Assembly: GCF_017115085.1 (NCBI RefSeq)
Contig: NZ_JABXKJ010000186.1
Span: forward strand, 1-42,738
DNA: 42,738 nt
Origin: Nostoc sp. NMS7
GTDB taxonomy: Bacteria > Cyanobacteriota > Cyanobacteriia > Cyanobacteriales > Nostocaceae
Direction of reading: 5' to 3'
Positions 23,305-32,680 of this stretch are shown piece after piece. Position 1 is the first letter of the stretch. Each line of letters starts with the position of its first letter. A program made the position numbers and the translations under genes. A model generated the notes under the pieces. It worked only from the letters and a program-made list of their open reading frames with translations. It was not told the DNA's origin and searched no databases.

Positions 23305-24684
23305 ACCCAAAAGTTTCTTGATTATTGGCAATTTGCCCTGATAAGGAGCGTATCGCCATTTTAAATCCAGCCAGAATGAGTTTTGCAATACACTTTTATC
23401 ATGGGAAAAAGTGTCAAAACTAGCTTTGCCGTGATAGTTGCCAATACCACTATCTCCCACCCCACCAAATGGTAAAGACGAAAGACCAAACTGCATCATT
23501 GTATCATTGATACAGACTCCACCAGAGGAAGTTTCCTGCAAAACTCGCTTTTGTAGGTTTTTGTTTTGAGAAAATAAGTATAATGCCAAGGGTTTAGGTC
23601 GAGAGTTAATCAAGGCGATCGCTTCTGCAATGTCACTATATTCAATTATGGGTAGAATGGGGCCAAAAATTTCTTCCTGCATTACAGAATCTTCTAAGGA
23701 GAGATTATCAATCACTGTCGGGGCAATATAACGCTCTGAAGGTTGAGTTTCTCCACCAATGATAACTTCACCATCTTTGAGAAAGTTAACCAACCTCTCA
23801 AAGTGTTTTTGACTGATAATCCTGGCATAATCAGGACTGTTTGCTGGATGATTGCCATAAAATTCTTTTAGGCATTTTTTCAGTCCATCTATTAAATCTT
23901 TTTTGATTTTTTTATTAATTAAAAGATAGTCAGGGGCGATACAAGTTTGTCCAGCATTAATAAATTTACCCCAAATAATTCGTCTAACAGTGTGTTCCAG
24001 ATTAATGTCACTATCTACGATACAAGGACTTTTACCACCCAATTCTAAAGTAACTGGTGTGAGATATTTTGCTGCTGCTGCCATGATGATTTTGCCGACG
24101 GCTGTACCACCAGTAAAAAAGATATGGTCAAACTTTTCTGCAAGTAGTTTTTGACTTGCTTCCACGTCTCCTTCAACCACTGCAATATAAGCGGGGTCAA
24201 AATGTTTGGCAATAATTTCAGCGATGATATGGGAAGTATGAGAAGCTATTTCTGAAGGTTTGATAATTGCACAATTACCGGCTGCGATCGCACCTATTAA
24301 CGGTGAGATAATTAACTGAAATGGATAGTTCCAAGGCCCGATAATTAAGACAACTCCTAGCGGTTCTGGATAAATTCTTGCTGAGTAGGAAAAGAAATCA
24401 AAGGAAACGGCTGTTTTTTTGGGCTTACTCCAGTTTTTAAGATGTTTTATTGCATAATTAATATCCTTAATTACGCTGATTTCTGTAATGTAAGTCTCTA
24501 ATTCTGGTTTATATAAATCTGCTTGTAATGCCTCGACTATTGACTGTTCATGCTCAATAATTGCTTGCTTGAGAGTTTTAAGTTGTTCAATGCGAAAAGT
24601 GACATCTTTAGTTTTGCCAGTTCTAAAAAACTCACGCTGATTCTGAATAATATCGCCAATCTTAGATAATTCAGTGGTAATCAT
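23302..24684 (-). CDS. Aldehyde dehydrogenase (ALDH3-like, fatty aldehyde type)
   Basis: A 460-residue NAD(P)-dependent enzyme oxidising aldehydes to acids. Asn119 (PWNYPF), the general base Glu214 (TLELGGKSP), the nucleophile Cys248 (NAGQTCIAPDY) and the cofactor motif FFTGGTAVGK (189-198) are present. The short N-terminus and sequence resemble class 3/fatty aldehyde dehydrogenases, including the cyanobacterial enzyme that recycles aldehydes of the alkane pathway (inference). The C-terminal tail (WRYAPYQGKLPIIKKLLG) is basic-hydrophobic and could touch membranes. Monocistronic, convergent with the molybdoenzyme. Confidence 0.93.
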   Translation of the reverse strand: MITTELSKIGDIIQNQREFFRTGKTKDVTFRIEQLKTLKQAIIEHEQSIVEALQADLYKPELETYITEISVIKDINYAIKHLKNWSKPKKTAVSFDFFSYSARIYPEPLGVVLIIGPWNYPFQLIISPLIGAIAAGNCAIIKPSEIASHTSHIIAEIIAKHFDPAYIAVVEGDVEASQKLLAEKFDHIFFTGGTAVGKIIMAAAAKYLTPVTLELGGKSPCIVDSDINLEHTVRRIIWGKFINAGQTCIAPDYLLINKKIKKDLIDGLKKCLKEFYGNHPANSPDYARIISQKHFERLVNFLKDGEVIIGGETQPSERYIAPTVIDNLSLEDSVMQEEIFGPILPIIEYSDIAEAIALINSRPKPLALYLFSQNKNLQKRVLQETSSGGVCINDTMMQFGLSSLPFGGVGDSGIGNYHGKASFDTFSHDKSVLQNSFWLDLKWRYAPYQGKLPIIKKLLG

Positions 24685-24861
24685 TGTTTTGTCCTAGAAA
24701 AAACTATTTTATGTTAGCGCTGCTATTTCAGCATATTTGATTCGTCAGATTTTAGTGTTTGACTTTTTAATTAGAATATTTACTTTCAATTATTGCTAGA
24801 TAGTAGTAAAGTTATAAATTATGAGTGATCAGGATAAAAAATTCTATTATTCATAATTTTC

Positions 24862-26007
24862 TCATATTTTGGTGGGTAGTAGCACACTAAATATACTACC
24901 TTTGCCTAACTCAGAATTAAGCAGAATAATGCCTTGATGTGCCTCAACAATTCGCCGAGCAAGGTACAGTCCTAAGCCACTACCGGAACTTTTGTGGCTG
25001 CCTTGACGAAATCGTTCAAATATGGTTACTTGTTCTTCAGGAGGAATACCTGGGCCAGTATCCGCTATTTCAATTCTAATGTAGTCAACAGAATTGGATT
25101 TTTCAGAAAACTGAGATTGACTACTTTTGTCGAACTGGCGTTGAGAAGTAAAACCAATAGTAACAGATCCAGAATCGGTAAATTTGATCGCATTCCCGAT
25201 CAGATTAGTGAATAGACGATGCAATTCTAAGCGATCGCCCATCACTGTATTTATGCTTGACTCGGAAGTTTTGTCTAGATTAATGGACAGTATTTTGTCT
25301 TCAGCTAGAGGCGCCAATTCTCCAGTTACCTCCTCTAGCAAGCGGACTAGATTAATCGGTTGAAATGCCAAAGTTTTGCGCCCTGCTTCAAAGCGATAAA
25401 CTTCCAATAAGGTATTGACCATAGAAAGCAGGTTGATATTGCTACGGGACATGATGGCGATTACTTCTTGCATTTGTGGTGATAATGTTCCCAATGCACC
25501 TTGCTGAAATAGCATCAACATCCGATCAGCCGCTACTAAGGGAGTGCGTAAATCGTGGGTAAGACGGGAGACAAAATCTTCTCGCTGGCGAGCAATTTCA
25601 TCACGTTCATCCATACTATGCTTTAAGCGCAGGAGCGATCGCACTCGTGCCAGCAATTCATCTACTGTTACAGGTTTGCGGATAAAATCATCAGCACCCA
25701 AGTCTAAACCGTGGGCGACATTGGGCGCATCGTGGGCAGTTATCAGCAATATGGGGATGTATTGCGGCAATTTCATCTCTTTGCGAATGTACTTGGTGAC
25801 TTCGTACCCATCCATACCTGGCATGATCAGATCCAGCAAAACCAAATCAAAAGGAGAAGCTTTCAATTCTGCCAAGGCCGAAATACCATTTGCTGCGGTG
25901 CTAATCGTGTAACCTTCTTCCTGCAAAATAGTTTTAATCAAAAATACGTTATCACGAGAGTCATCGACAACCAGAATTTTGTCACCGCGAAAAGATTGTG
26001 AAGTCAT
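24862..26007 (-). CDS. Response regulator-histidine kinase fusion protein
   Basis: 381 residues in the order receiver, HisKA, HATPase. The receiver (8-125) has Asp15/Asp16, phospho-acceptor Asp59 (LVLLDLIMPGMDG) and Lys111. A short coiled linker (LLRLKHSMDERDEIARQRE) leads to HisKA with His151 (THDLRTPL). The ATPase part has the N box (NLIGNAIKF), G1 (DTGPGIPPEEQ) and G2 (GSGLGLYLA). There is no membrane segment. An N-terminal receiver followed by a kinase core is common in cyanobacteria and would let an upstream kinase control this one. No cognate regulator is adjacent, so partners and signal are unknown. Confidence 0.93.
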   Translation of the reverse strand: MTSQSFRGDKILVVDDSRDNVFLIKTILQEEGYTISTAANGISALAELKASPFDLVLLDLIMPGMDGYEVTKYIRKEMKLPQYIPILLITAHDAPNVAHGLDLGADDFIRKPVTVDELLARVRSLLRLKHSMDERDEIARQREDFVSRLTHDLRTPLVAADRMLMLFQQGALGTLSPQMQEVIAIMSRSNINLLSMVNTLLEVYRFEAGRKTLAFQPINLVRLLEEVTGELAPLAEDKILSINLDKTSESSINTVMGDRLELHRLFTNLIGNAIKFTDSGSVTIGFTSQRQFDKSSQSQFSEKSNSVDYIRIEIADTGPGIPPEEQVTIFERFRQGSHKSSGSGLGLYLARRIVEAHQGIILLNSELGKGSIFSVLLPTKI

Positions 26008-26133
26008 ATAGATGCAAGCTACAGATTAAATAATTCGTAATTCGTAATGACGGTATTTTAAAAACTACTTTACTTCCCTTTTTCATAGATAGCCACAAGC
26101 TAGTTTTGTAATTGTCAGATAGATAATTAGATA

Positions 26134-26937
26134 TTATTCATTTCCCAAATAAGCTTCAATTACAGCCGGATTATTTCTGACAACTGCTGGTTCACCCAAA
26201 GCAATTAATTGACCAAAATCTAACACAGCAATGCGATCGCACAAACCCATAACTAATGGTACATGGTGTTCTATAAGGATGATCGTCAAATTGAAGCGAT
26301 CGCGAAGGCTACGAATAAATGCACTCAATTGCTGTTTTTCGTTGGGGTTCATCCCCGCCGCAGGTTCATCGAGAAGTAAGATTTGCGGTTTTAATCCTAA
26401 AGCGCGGGCAATTTCTAGCCGACGCTGATCGCCATAAGCAAAGTTTTTGGCTTTTTCGTCAGCGCGATCGCTCAATCCCACCAAATCCAATAAATCTAAA
26501 GCTTTTTGCTTAGTTTTCAATTCTTCACTAGGCGCTGGTGGTAATCCCAAAACTCCTGTAATCATATTACTTTTAGTGTGTAAATGTCGGGCAATTATCA
26601 CATTTTCTAACGCCGATAATTCTCCAAACAAGCGGATATTTTGGAAAGTACGGGCGATACCTAAAGCAGCAATTTGATCAGGACGCCGTTGAGAAATTTC
26701 TGCACCTTGATAAATTAATTTCCCGCTAGAAGGGGGAATAAAGCCAGTAATCAAATTAAACAGTGTTGTTTTGCCAGCACCATTCGGGCCAATCAGTCCA
26801 AAAATCTCATGTTTATTTACATTAAAAGATACATTATTTACCGCCACTAAACCACCAAAGCGGCGAGTTAATGCTCTTGCTTCTAAGACAATATTGCTGT
26901 TAGCTGTTGGAGTCGCGTATGATATCATGTCTGCCAA
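26134..26937 (-). CDS. livG: Branched-chain/hydrophobic amino acid ABC transporter ATPase (LivG/NatA type)
   Basis: A 267-residue nucleotide-binding subunit: Walker [10 protein letters not shown] (50-58), a LivG-type insertion around the Q loop ([10 protein letters not shown]), signature YGDQRR (168-173), Walker B ILLLDEP (186-192) and switch His in IEHHV. Full length. It lies 148 bases downstream of the livM-like permease; the spacer has a GC-rich hairpin. In this transporter family two different ATPases usually work together (LivG and LivF); only this one is present here. In Anabaena the equivalent Nat system likewise has scattered genes (from the literature), so livF/natE is probably elsewhere. 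Confidence 0.92.
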   Translation of the reverse strand: MADMISYATPTANSNIVLEARALTRRFGGLVAVNNVSFNVNKHEIFGLIGPNGAGKTTLFNLITGFIPPSSGKLIYQGAEISQRRPDQIAALGIARTFQNIRLFGELSALENVIIARHLHTKSNMITGVLGLPPAPSEELKTKQKALDLLDLVGLSDRADEKAKNFAYGDQRRLEIARALGLKPQILLLDEPAAGMNPNEKQQLSAFIRSLRDRFNLTIILIEHHVPLVMGLCDRIAVLDFGQLIALGEPAVVRNNPAVIEAYLGNE

Positions 26938-26968
26938 ATTACCTCTAATAAAAGAACCCCACCCCCAA

Positions 26969-26992
26969 CCCCTCCCGGCTTGCGGGGAGGGG
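26969..26992. repeat. GC-rich hairpin of a dispersed repeat
   Basis: CCCCTCCC, loop GGCTTGCG, GGGAGGGG. This is the widespread cyanobacterial ACCCCTCCCcgGCAAGCGGGGAGGGG-type element. It lies in the transport operon between permease and ATPase genes and may dampen read-through or stabilise the upstream mRNA. Confidence 0.7.
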
Positions 26993-27085
26993 AGCTAAAG
27001 TGCAGGTTTGGCTCTTTAGGCTTCCGGGTATTATACTTAATTGCCCGGACATCATTCGACATTTTTGCATATTATTATGAATAGT

Positions 27086-28009
27086 TCACTTTTGGGTTTT
27101 GCGTCTTGGGAAAATATCTGGAGTAATTAGTCCTTGCGGGAAAAATATTGTACCTATTACTATTAGTAAACCAAAAATAATTAATCGACCATCTCGCAAA
27201 AATTGCGCTAACCAATTAGGTAAACCACCAGTATCAGCTAGACTTCGCAGAATCTCTGGTAAAGCTGTAAATACCATACCTCCGACTACTGGCCCTAAAA
27301 AAGTTCTCGAACCACCAATTAAGACAAAAGTTAAATATATAATACTGGCATCAAAAGTACCTTGACGGGCATTCCAGGTATTAAGGAAGTGAGCGCTAAT
27401 TGCACCTACAACTCCTGCAAGCATAGCGCCTAGTGTAAACGCTAAAACTTTGTAATAAGTGGGATTAATTCCCATTGCACCCGCAGCTAATTCATCTTCA
27501 CGGATAGCGATAAAAGCCCTTCCAACACGGATGCGTTCTAAACGATAAAGCAGCACCATACTAATTAATAGTAAGGGTAAGGCAATCCATAAATATTCAA
27601 GTTGTGTATGGAAAGGTTGAGGAATGCCAAAAATTCCAACAGCACCGCCTGTAATATCCAAATTGAGGGAGATGACGCGCAGAACTTCCACAAAAGCGAT
27701 AGTAGCGATCGCTAAATAAATTCCTCGCAATCTCAACGCTGGAATTCCCACTATTACACCCAATAAACCACAACTTACACCAGCAATTAACATCTCCAAT
27801 AACAACAAGGGAATCGGAAATAAACTACTGCTAGATGTCAAAATTTTTGTAGATAAAATTGCTGCAATATACCCACCTAAAGCATAAAATCCGGGACTAG
27901 CTAAAGACAATTGTCCTGTCATTAGCGGTAAGTAAAGCGATAACCCTAGTAGCGCCCCCAATACCATAGAGACAATTAGAGAACCGTAAGTAGCGAAAAA
28001 ATCAGCCAT
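27086..28009 (-). CDS. livM: Branched-chain/hydrophobic amino acid ABC transporter permease (LivM type)
   Basis: A 307-residue inner-membrane permease with eight or more hydrophobic segments. The family motif region ALRLRGIYLAIATIAFVEVLRV (about 112-133) and the coupling-loop segment RVGRAFIAIREDELAAGAMGIN contact the ATPase. The C-terminus ends with a basic KTQK-type tail. Upstream in the same direction, after 244 bases that include a foldback repeat, is the Uma2 gene, then the LivH-type permease. Confidence 0.9.
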   Translation of the reverse strand: MADFFATYGSLIVSMVLGALLGLSLYLPLMTGQLSLASPGFYALGGYIAAILSTKILTSSSSLFPIPLLLLEMLIAGVSCGLLGVIVGIPALRLRGIYLAIATIAFVEVLRVISLNLDITGGAVGIFGIPQPFHTQLEYLWIALPLLLISMVLLYRLERIRVGRAFIAIREDELAAGAMGINPTYYKVLAFTLGAMLAGVVGAISAHFLNTWNARQGTFDASIIYLTFVLIGGSRTFLGPVVGGMVFTALPEILRSLADTGGLPNWLAQFLRDGRLIIFGLLIVIGTIFFPQGLITPDIFPRRKTQK

Positions 28010-28090
28010 TTTAAAAGATTTTGATTAAGCTTAATCAAACTATCGCTTTTATTAACTATAGCGATTCTCAATTGGGTGCAGTACAGTTTT

Positions 28091-28224
28091 GACCTCTCTC
28101 CAAACCTCTCTCCTACAAGGAGGAGCCACTGCGTTGGGCGGCTCTGCCGACTTGAAGCATGTGGCGTCAGAGGCTTTGAGTCTTACTCCCCAACGCTAGT
28201 AGGGAAGGGGTTGGGGGTTAGGTC
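28091..28224. repeat. Foldback (MITE-like) element
   Basis: A 134-base non-coding element with imperfect terminal inverted repeats: GACCTCTCTCCAAACC... at the left and ...GGTTGGGGGTTAGGTC at the right, with a GGAGGAG/CTCCTAC core. It sits immediately downstream of the Uma2 stop, inside the ABC transporter gene cluster. Confidence 0.6.
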
Positions 28225-28253
28225 TATATTGGACTCAACTGCAAACTCCTATA

Positions 28254-28856
28254 TTAAGCTGTTAATATTTGCTCTGCTGTCAGCGCCAGTTCAGGAAAAG
28301 TTAATGACACAATCCGTTCTGAACCTCTAAACTGTGTGCGTTGGTATTTTCCCTCAGCATCTAATAGAAAAACAAATACAGCCGGAACTTTTGGGTTTCC
28401 TAAATACTCTCTTAGTCCGATTGCTAAATAATCTACAATCCAATATTCTGTAATACCTAAACGTTGATATTCATCTAATTTATCAATGTAGTCATCTTCC
28501 CAATTAGTTGATGTTACCTCTATAGCTAACTGGATGGGTTCTTCAAGCGCAGAATAAGCAGAACGATTTGAGCGCCATGTATCTTTATCTATAACACTAA
28601 CATCAGGCTTGCGTCCTTGTTCTACTCCATTGGCAGTTATAGTTTTAAAGACTGCTGTGTTATTAACTACATAATTTAAGTTTAGTTGCCTAATTTGATC
28701 ATTGAAACCAAACAATATAAAATTTGCGACATCATCATGATTTCTAGTTGCACGCACTTCTACAATTTCTCCATCTACAAGTTCATATAAACCTTCCTCT
28801 AGACACTGTTCTAAAAATTGCTCAAAAGTTAATTTTTGTTTGGTGTATGTTTTCAT
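28254..28856 (-). CDS. Uma2 family (DUF820) putative nuclease
   Basis: A 200-residue full-length Uma2 protein. The fold belongs to the PD-(D/E)xK nuclease group: Asp in GRKPDVSVIDKDTW, Glu in QLAIEVTSTNW and Lys in DDYIDKLDEYQRLGITEYWIVD are in the expected order. These genes are hugely expanded in cyanobacteria; physiological targets are unknown. It lies 14 bases after the LivH-type permease and before the LivM-type permease, in the same direction, so it must be co-transcribed with transport genes it has no known link to. A foldback repeat follows it. A later insertion into the operon is the simplest reading. Confidence 0.9.
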   Translation of the reverse strand: MKTYTKQKLTFEQFLEQCLEEGLYELVDGEIVEVRATRNHDDVANFILFGFNDQIRQLNLNYVVNNTAVFKTITANGVEQGRKPDVSVIDKDTWRSNRSAYSALEEPIQLAIEVTSTNWEDDYIDKLDEYQRLGITEYWIVDYLAIGLREYLGNPKVPAVFVFLLDAEGKYQRTQFRGSERIVSLTFPELALTAEQILTA

Positions 28857-28870
28857 AAAGTTACGTCTCT

Positions 28871-29821
28871 TTAAACTTTCTGAATAAATCGTCGTCCTAG
28901 CAAACCTTGGGGTCTAACTAATAACATGATAAACAAAATTCCAAAGGCTACTGCATCTTTATATCCAGAGTATTCTGCGGGTACAAACGCCTCTACTAAT
29001 CCAATTAACAAACCTCCCAACACTGCACCGGGAATACTACCTAAACCACCTAATACAATTACCGCTAAACCTCGCAATCCAAAAGCAATGCCGAAATATG
29101 GCCCGGCAATACTAACACTAGAAGCAACTAAAGTTCCTGCTAATCCTGCTAAAAAACTGCTGATGAAGAATGTTAAAATAATAAAGCGATCGCTATTAAT
29201 TCCTAACAAACTAGCTGTAGTTGGATCTTCTGCGATCGCCTGCATTGCCTTACCATATTTAGTGCGATTGATAAAATAGGTAAGAATTCCCACAATCACC
29301 ATTGACACACTAAAAATTACTATCTGAACACTGCGAATCGGAATTGGGTTTTCTGGACTACCAAAGTTAATCGCAGGTGGTAAATTCCCGTAAGTATTTG
29401 CGGGGTATGTATAACTTTCTGCGCCGACTAAATACTGGATTAAATTCACAATTACCACTCCTACTCCCAAGCTGGAAACAACAGTTAGTAAGGAATCAGA
29501 TCCTTGACGCCGCAAAGGTTGAAAAGCAACACGTTCCATTACTACCCCTACCAATCCCGCCAAGGTACTTGCTAAAATCAAGGATATAGCAAAAGGTAAT
29601 TTTATCGGCAAGGCTGCATTAGCCAACAAGCCATTAAATCCAAAGTTACCACCCATGAGTGCATAAGTAAAATATGCACCCAAGGTAAAAATCGCGCCAT
29701 GAGCTAAATTAATGATCCCCAAAATGGAATAAACCAAAGTATATCCTAAAGCAAAAATTGCATAGACGCTACCGATGGATAACCCATTTAATAATTGCTG
29801 CAAAAATAGATTTATATTCAT
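28871..29821 (-). CDS. livH: Branched-chain/hydrophobic amino acid ABC transporter permease (LivH type)
   Basis: A 316-residue inner-membrane permease with the family start NLFLQQLLNGLSIGSVYAIF and multiple membrane helices; the coupling segment RTKYGKAMQAIAEDPTTASLLGIN (about 187-210) meets the ATPase. It lies seven bases after the binding-protein gene, so the two are one transcript. Full length, no oddity in the protein. Confidence 0.92.
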   Translation of the reverse strand: MNINLFLQQLLNGLSIGSVYAIFALGYTLVYSILGIINLAHGAIFTLGAYFTYALMGGNFGFNGLLANAALPIKLPFAISLILASTLAGLVGVVMERVAFQPLRRQGSDSLLTVVSSLGVGVVIVNLIQYLVGAESYTYPANTYGNLPPAINFGSPENPIPIRSVQIVIFSVSMVIVGILTYFINRTKYGKAMQAIAEDPTTASLLGINSDRFIILTFFISSFLAGLAGTLVASSVSIAGPYFGIAFGLRGLAVIVLGGLGSIPGAVLGGLLIGLVEAFVPAEYSGYKDAVAFGILFIMLLVRPQGLLGRRFIQKV

Positions 29822-29828
29822 GTCGCAA

Positions 29829-31091
29829 CTATTTTAGAAATGTGAATTTACCTTGACTACCGTCTTTTGGCATCTTGATTTGGGCTACATAAAAATCTTT
29901 TTGAATAACTTCGCCTAGAGGAGTAAAACCAATTTCACCCAGTGGTGTATTGTATGTGCCGACAAGTATCTGTTTGTTTAATTCTGTTCGCAATTCTGGT
30001 AACTGTAATTTGTTGACTTTGCTCTTTTTATCTAAAGCTTGGAGTGCTTCGACATAAACTTGTACTGCTGCAAAAGCTTGGGCGCTAAATTGGGGTGGTT
30101 CTTTTTTGTATTCGTCATTATAGGCTTTGCGAAATGCCGCGTTAATTTCACCTGGATGTTCTGGACTGTAAGCTTGAGCAATTAATACGCCATCACAAAG
30201 CGCTTTACAAACTGGCAATAGATTCGATGTATTTAGACCATTACCACCAACAATTAAGCCTTTATAACCCAGTTCGCGCAGTTGTCGGACTAAATTACCA
30301 CCATCCGCAGCCAAACCAGAAATAATCACCAAATCTGGTTTGAGATTAATCGCATTGGTAGCTTGGCTTTGAAAATCTGTATCACTAGTTTGGAATTTTT
30401 GTACTGTTACCAATTCTAGCCCTTGATCCTTAACTGTTTGCTGAAAAATTTCCGTTTCTGACTTGCTAAAAGCATCATTTTGAGCATAGAAAACTGCAAC
30501 TTTTTTAAGTTGGGGGTTTTGCTTTAGTGCAGCTTTTACCGAATTAGGTGCCACGATGGAAACTGGTGCAGAAACACGAGCAACGTAATCACCAATTTCG
30601 GGAATGCCTTTAGCAGTATTCGATGGGCCAATAATTGGTATCTTTGCACGTTCGCCAACAGGATCAGCACTAAAAGCTTGCTGTGATAAAGTTGGCCCCA
30701 CAATTCCAATAACTTTATCTTTGTTAATTAAAGTTTGAAAAGCGTTAATTGCCCCGGCTTCATCACCGCTAGTATCTTGAAACACCAATTTAATTGGTGT
30801 GCCATTAACACCACCTTTACTATTGAAATACTTCTCGGCAAGTTTAGCTCCAGCGACTTCCTCTTGACCTAGTAATGCTACATTACTAGTTTGGGCAACG
30901 GCAATACCGATAGGAATAGCACCCGACGATGTACCCGTTGTGGCTGTGGTATCGGTTGCAGGGTTATTTGTGGTACTATTTGGACTATTATTTGTAGAAT
31001 TTGTCACAGTCTTAGTGCCGCCACCACAGCCTGTTAGAAGCAAAGCGCAAGTTGATAATAATGCTGTTGTCCGAGCGATCGCGTTGTTCAT
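29829..31091 (-). CDS. ABC transporter substrate-binding lipoprotein (amino acid, LivJ/NatB type)
   Basis: A 420-residue type I periplasmic binding protein (Peripla_BP_6). The signal peptide ends in the lipobox LLLTGC, so Cys22 is lipidated and anchors the protein to the membrane. A Ser/Thr/Asn-rich tether (about 25-58) precedes the mature start IPIGIAVAQTSNVALLGQEE. Ligand-site features are GPTLSQQAF and IIGPSNTAKGI. The relatives bind neutral and hydrophobic amino acids; urea-type (UrtA) members differ in sequence. First gene of the cluster, with 260 AT-rich bases upstream that would carry the promoter. I saw no NtcA site matching GTA-N8-TAC. Confidence 0.9.
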   Translation of the reverse strand: MNNAIARTTALLSTCALLLTGCGGGTKTVTNSTNNSPNSTTNNPATDTTATTGTSSGAIPIGIAVAQTSNVALLGQEEVAGAKLAEKYFNSKGGVNGTPIKLVFQDTSGDEAGAINAFQTLINKDKVIGIVGPTLSQQAFSADPVGERAKIPIIGPSNTAKGIPEIGDYVARVSAPVSIVAPNSVKAALKQNPQLKKVAVFYAQNDAFSKSETEIFQQTVKDQGLELVTVQKFQTSDTDFQSQATNAINLKPDLVIISGLAADGGNLVRQLRELGYKGLIVGGNGLNTSNLLPVCKALCDGVLIAQAYSPEHPGEINAAFRKAYNDEYKKEPPQFSAQAFAAVQVYVEALQALDKKSKVNKLQLPELRTELNKQILVGTYNTPLGEIGFTPLGEVIQKDFYVAQIKMPKDGSQGKFTFLK

Positions 31092-31351
31092 CGTTGAATA
31101 ATCATGTAGTTATTAGATATTCGGCAAAAGGCAATCATAAAGTTCATAATCTGCAAACAAAATGGCGCAGATTTACACTTTGGCACGAATTCTATTAAAT
31201 CATTCTTATTTCACCATGCAAAGACAAATATTCAAAGTCTATGTATATACAAATTATTATAATTAGTAATGATTTTATCATTCCCCGCTTCTATTTGGGA
31301 ATGTGCGATGAAGTCGCTTTGTGAGTTCAGTTGAGTACTAAGGAAGCACTC

Positions 31352-31678
31352 TTAAGCCTTTTTTTCACTACCCGTTAATCCCTTGGGTTCATAGTGACGG
31401 CAACCGTTACATGGGCCATCAGGATTGACAGCACAACGGATGTAACCAGATCGGGCATTAAATTTGCAGCTGATGTCGCCAATCAGATAACCCACCCCTT
31501 GTAAATAATAGCGATCGCTCTCAACCAGTCTGAGGTTTTGTCGTCCCTGCACCGATGGAAAATTCATCGCTGCTTGTCTGAGCCGTAAGCGCGATCGCAA
31601 ATGGGTTTTGCGGATTACCCACAGGGAAATCAGGGACGGTAAAAAACCAACGGCAATCACTAAAAGTGTCTTTAACAC
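31352..31678 (-). CDS. DUF6464 family protein (small membrane-anchored, Cys-rich C-terminus)
   Basis: The frame is open from 31780, but I place the start at GTG 31678: AGAGGT stands about 10 bases before it and the family begins (M)LKTLLVIAVGFLPSLISLWVI. That gives 108 residues: one N-terminal membrane helix (2-20), a basic stretch (RKTHLRSRLRLRQ), then a cytosolic or lumenal domain with Cys in ISCKF, YIRCAVNPDGPCNGCRHY. The four Cys and one His could bind metal (inference). Cyanobacteria-specific, function unknown. Confidence 0.75.
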   Translation of the reverse strand: MLKTLLVIAVGFLPSLISLWVIRKTHLRSRLRLRQAAMNFPSVQGRQNLRLVESDRYYLQGVGYLIGDISCKFNARSGYIRCAVNPDGPCNGCRHYEPKGLTGSEKKA

Positions 31679-31905
31679 CTTTTTTTTACCTCTTCTGTGC
31701 GCTGATTGATTGTCCCTGATGTTGCATTCTGGTTTTACGGAAGTGCAAATACGAGGGCAGCTTTGCCTAATTGCCACCAACTATGGCTGCAATTAGCAAT
31801 GGCAGTGTGGTATCTAGCAATTTTGAGGAAGAAGTTCCTTCTGCCACTTCAATCAGCATAACTGTTACAACCTCAAGGGTGATCTGCCGTTGAATGTTGA
31901 TAATT

Positions 31906-32403
31906 TTAAGATTTGTTGACTAATACCTTTTTGAACAAGCATTTTGTGTCAGCCCCACTCTTGTTTTTTCTCTGTCGCTGCGATGCTAATCTTTTTTTGG
32001 TTCGCTGACGAAGTTGCTGTGCTAGCAGTGTGGCTTCCCTTTCGGCTCGGAATAAATCAACTTTTCGCGTCGTCAGAATAAATGATCCGTCAGCCTTTCG
32101 TTTTACCCAAGGGACGCTAACTGCGAAATACTGACAAATATTGCCTAGTTCCTTCTTGAAAAGTGGGTAACGTCTTTGAGTATTAACTGTGTTAGCGATC
32201 GCTTTTAACTCTAATATCGCTGCTTCTAACTCTCCTGCCACCTGATTGACGCGTTCGACTTGCGCGATCAAACGCTCTGGTTCACTAATAATTTTTTCCT
32301 CTTGGGGTTGCAGTGGCACTATCGCAGTCGTTACAGATGCAAGCTGCAACAGCGAAACTCTCAGCAAAATAGGCTTTTTGTCCGTGTCTGGGATTTTTTT
32401 CAT
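31906..32403 (-). CDS. Conserved hypothetical cyanobacterial protein
   Basis: 165 residues, not recognised. It is strongly basic: a predicted coiled or helical middle (EPERLIAQVERVNQVAGELEAAILELKAIA), then a hydrophobic-aromatic segment (NICQYFAVSVPWVKRKADGSF) and a Lys/Arg/Gln-rich end (RQRTKKRLASQRQRKNKS), compatible with nucleic acid binding (inference only). No signal peptide. Its upstream region carries the hairpin at 32498 and, farther off, the 20-bp tandem array. Confidence 0.55.
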   Translation of the reverse strand: MKKIPDTDKKPILLRVSLLQLASVTTAIVPLQPQEEKIISEPERLIAQVERVNQVAGELEAAILELKAIANTVNTQRRYPLFKKELGNICQYFAVSVPWVKRKADGSFILTTRKVDLFRAEREATLLAQQLRQRTKKRLASQRQRKNKSGADTKCLFKKVLVNKS

Positions 32404-32497
32404 ACTACCTCAAGCAAGGCTAGCTAACTTGTAAGGCATTTTAGCAGTAAATAGTATATTTGTACTAAATAAAACCTCACGCTGTCCTGACAGACAT

Positions 32498-32520
32498 CCC
32501 TCTCCTTAATAAGGAGAGGG
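32498..32520. repeat. Perfect 10-bp hairpin
   Basis: CCCTCTCCTT, loop AAT, AAGGAGAGGG. It is flanked by CTGTCC on the left and GGACAG on the right (the closing pairs overlap the stem). No T tract. A common type of dispersed hairpin in these genomes. Confidence 0.75.
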
Positions 32521-32680
32521 ACAGGTTTTGCGTAGCATAACCTTTCTTGAGGTTTCTTTCCGCTATTCCATAAGTTGTAAATTGTCTAAATTCTTACCGA
32601 AACAACCCAAGACAAACGCGTGCTTGGCTCTTACGAAAGTTGTCACCATTTCAACAACCATCACCCCGGATCTAGAAGCT

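Noticed and set aside
28091..28224. Insertion sequence
   Set aside because: It has inverted ends but no transposase frame and no clear target duplication, so it is listed only as a foldback repeat.
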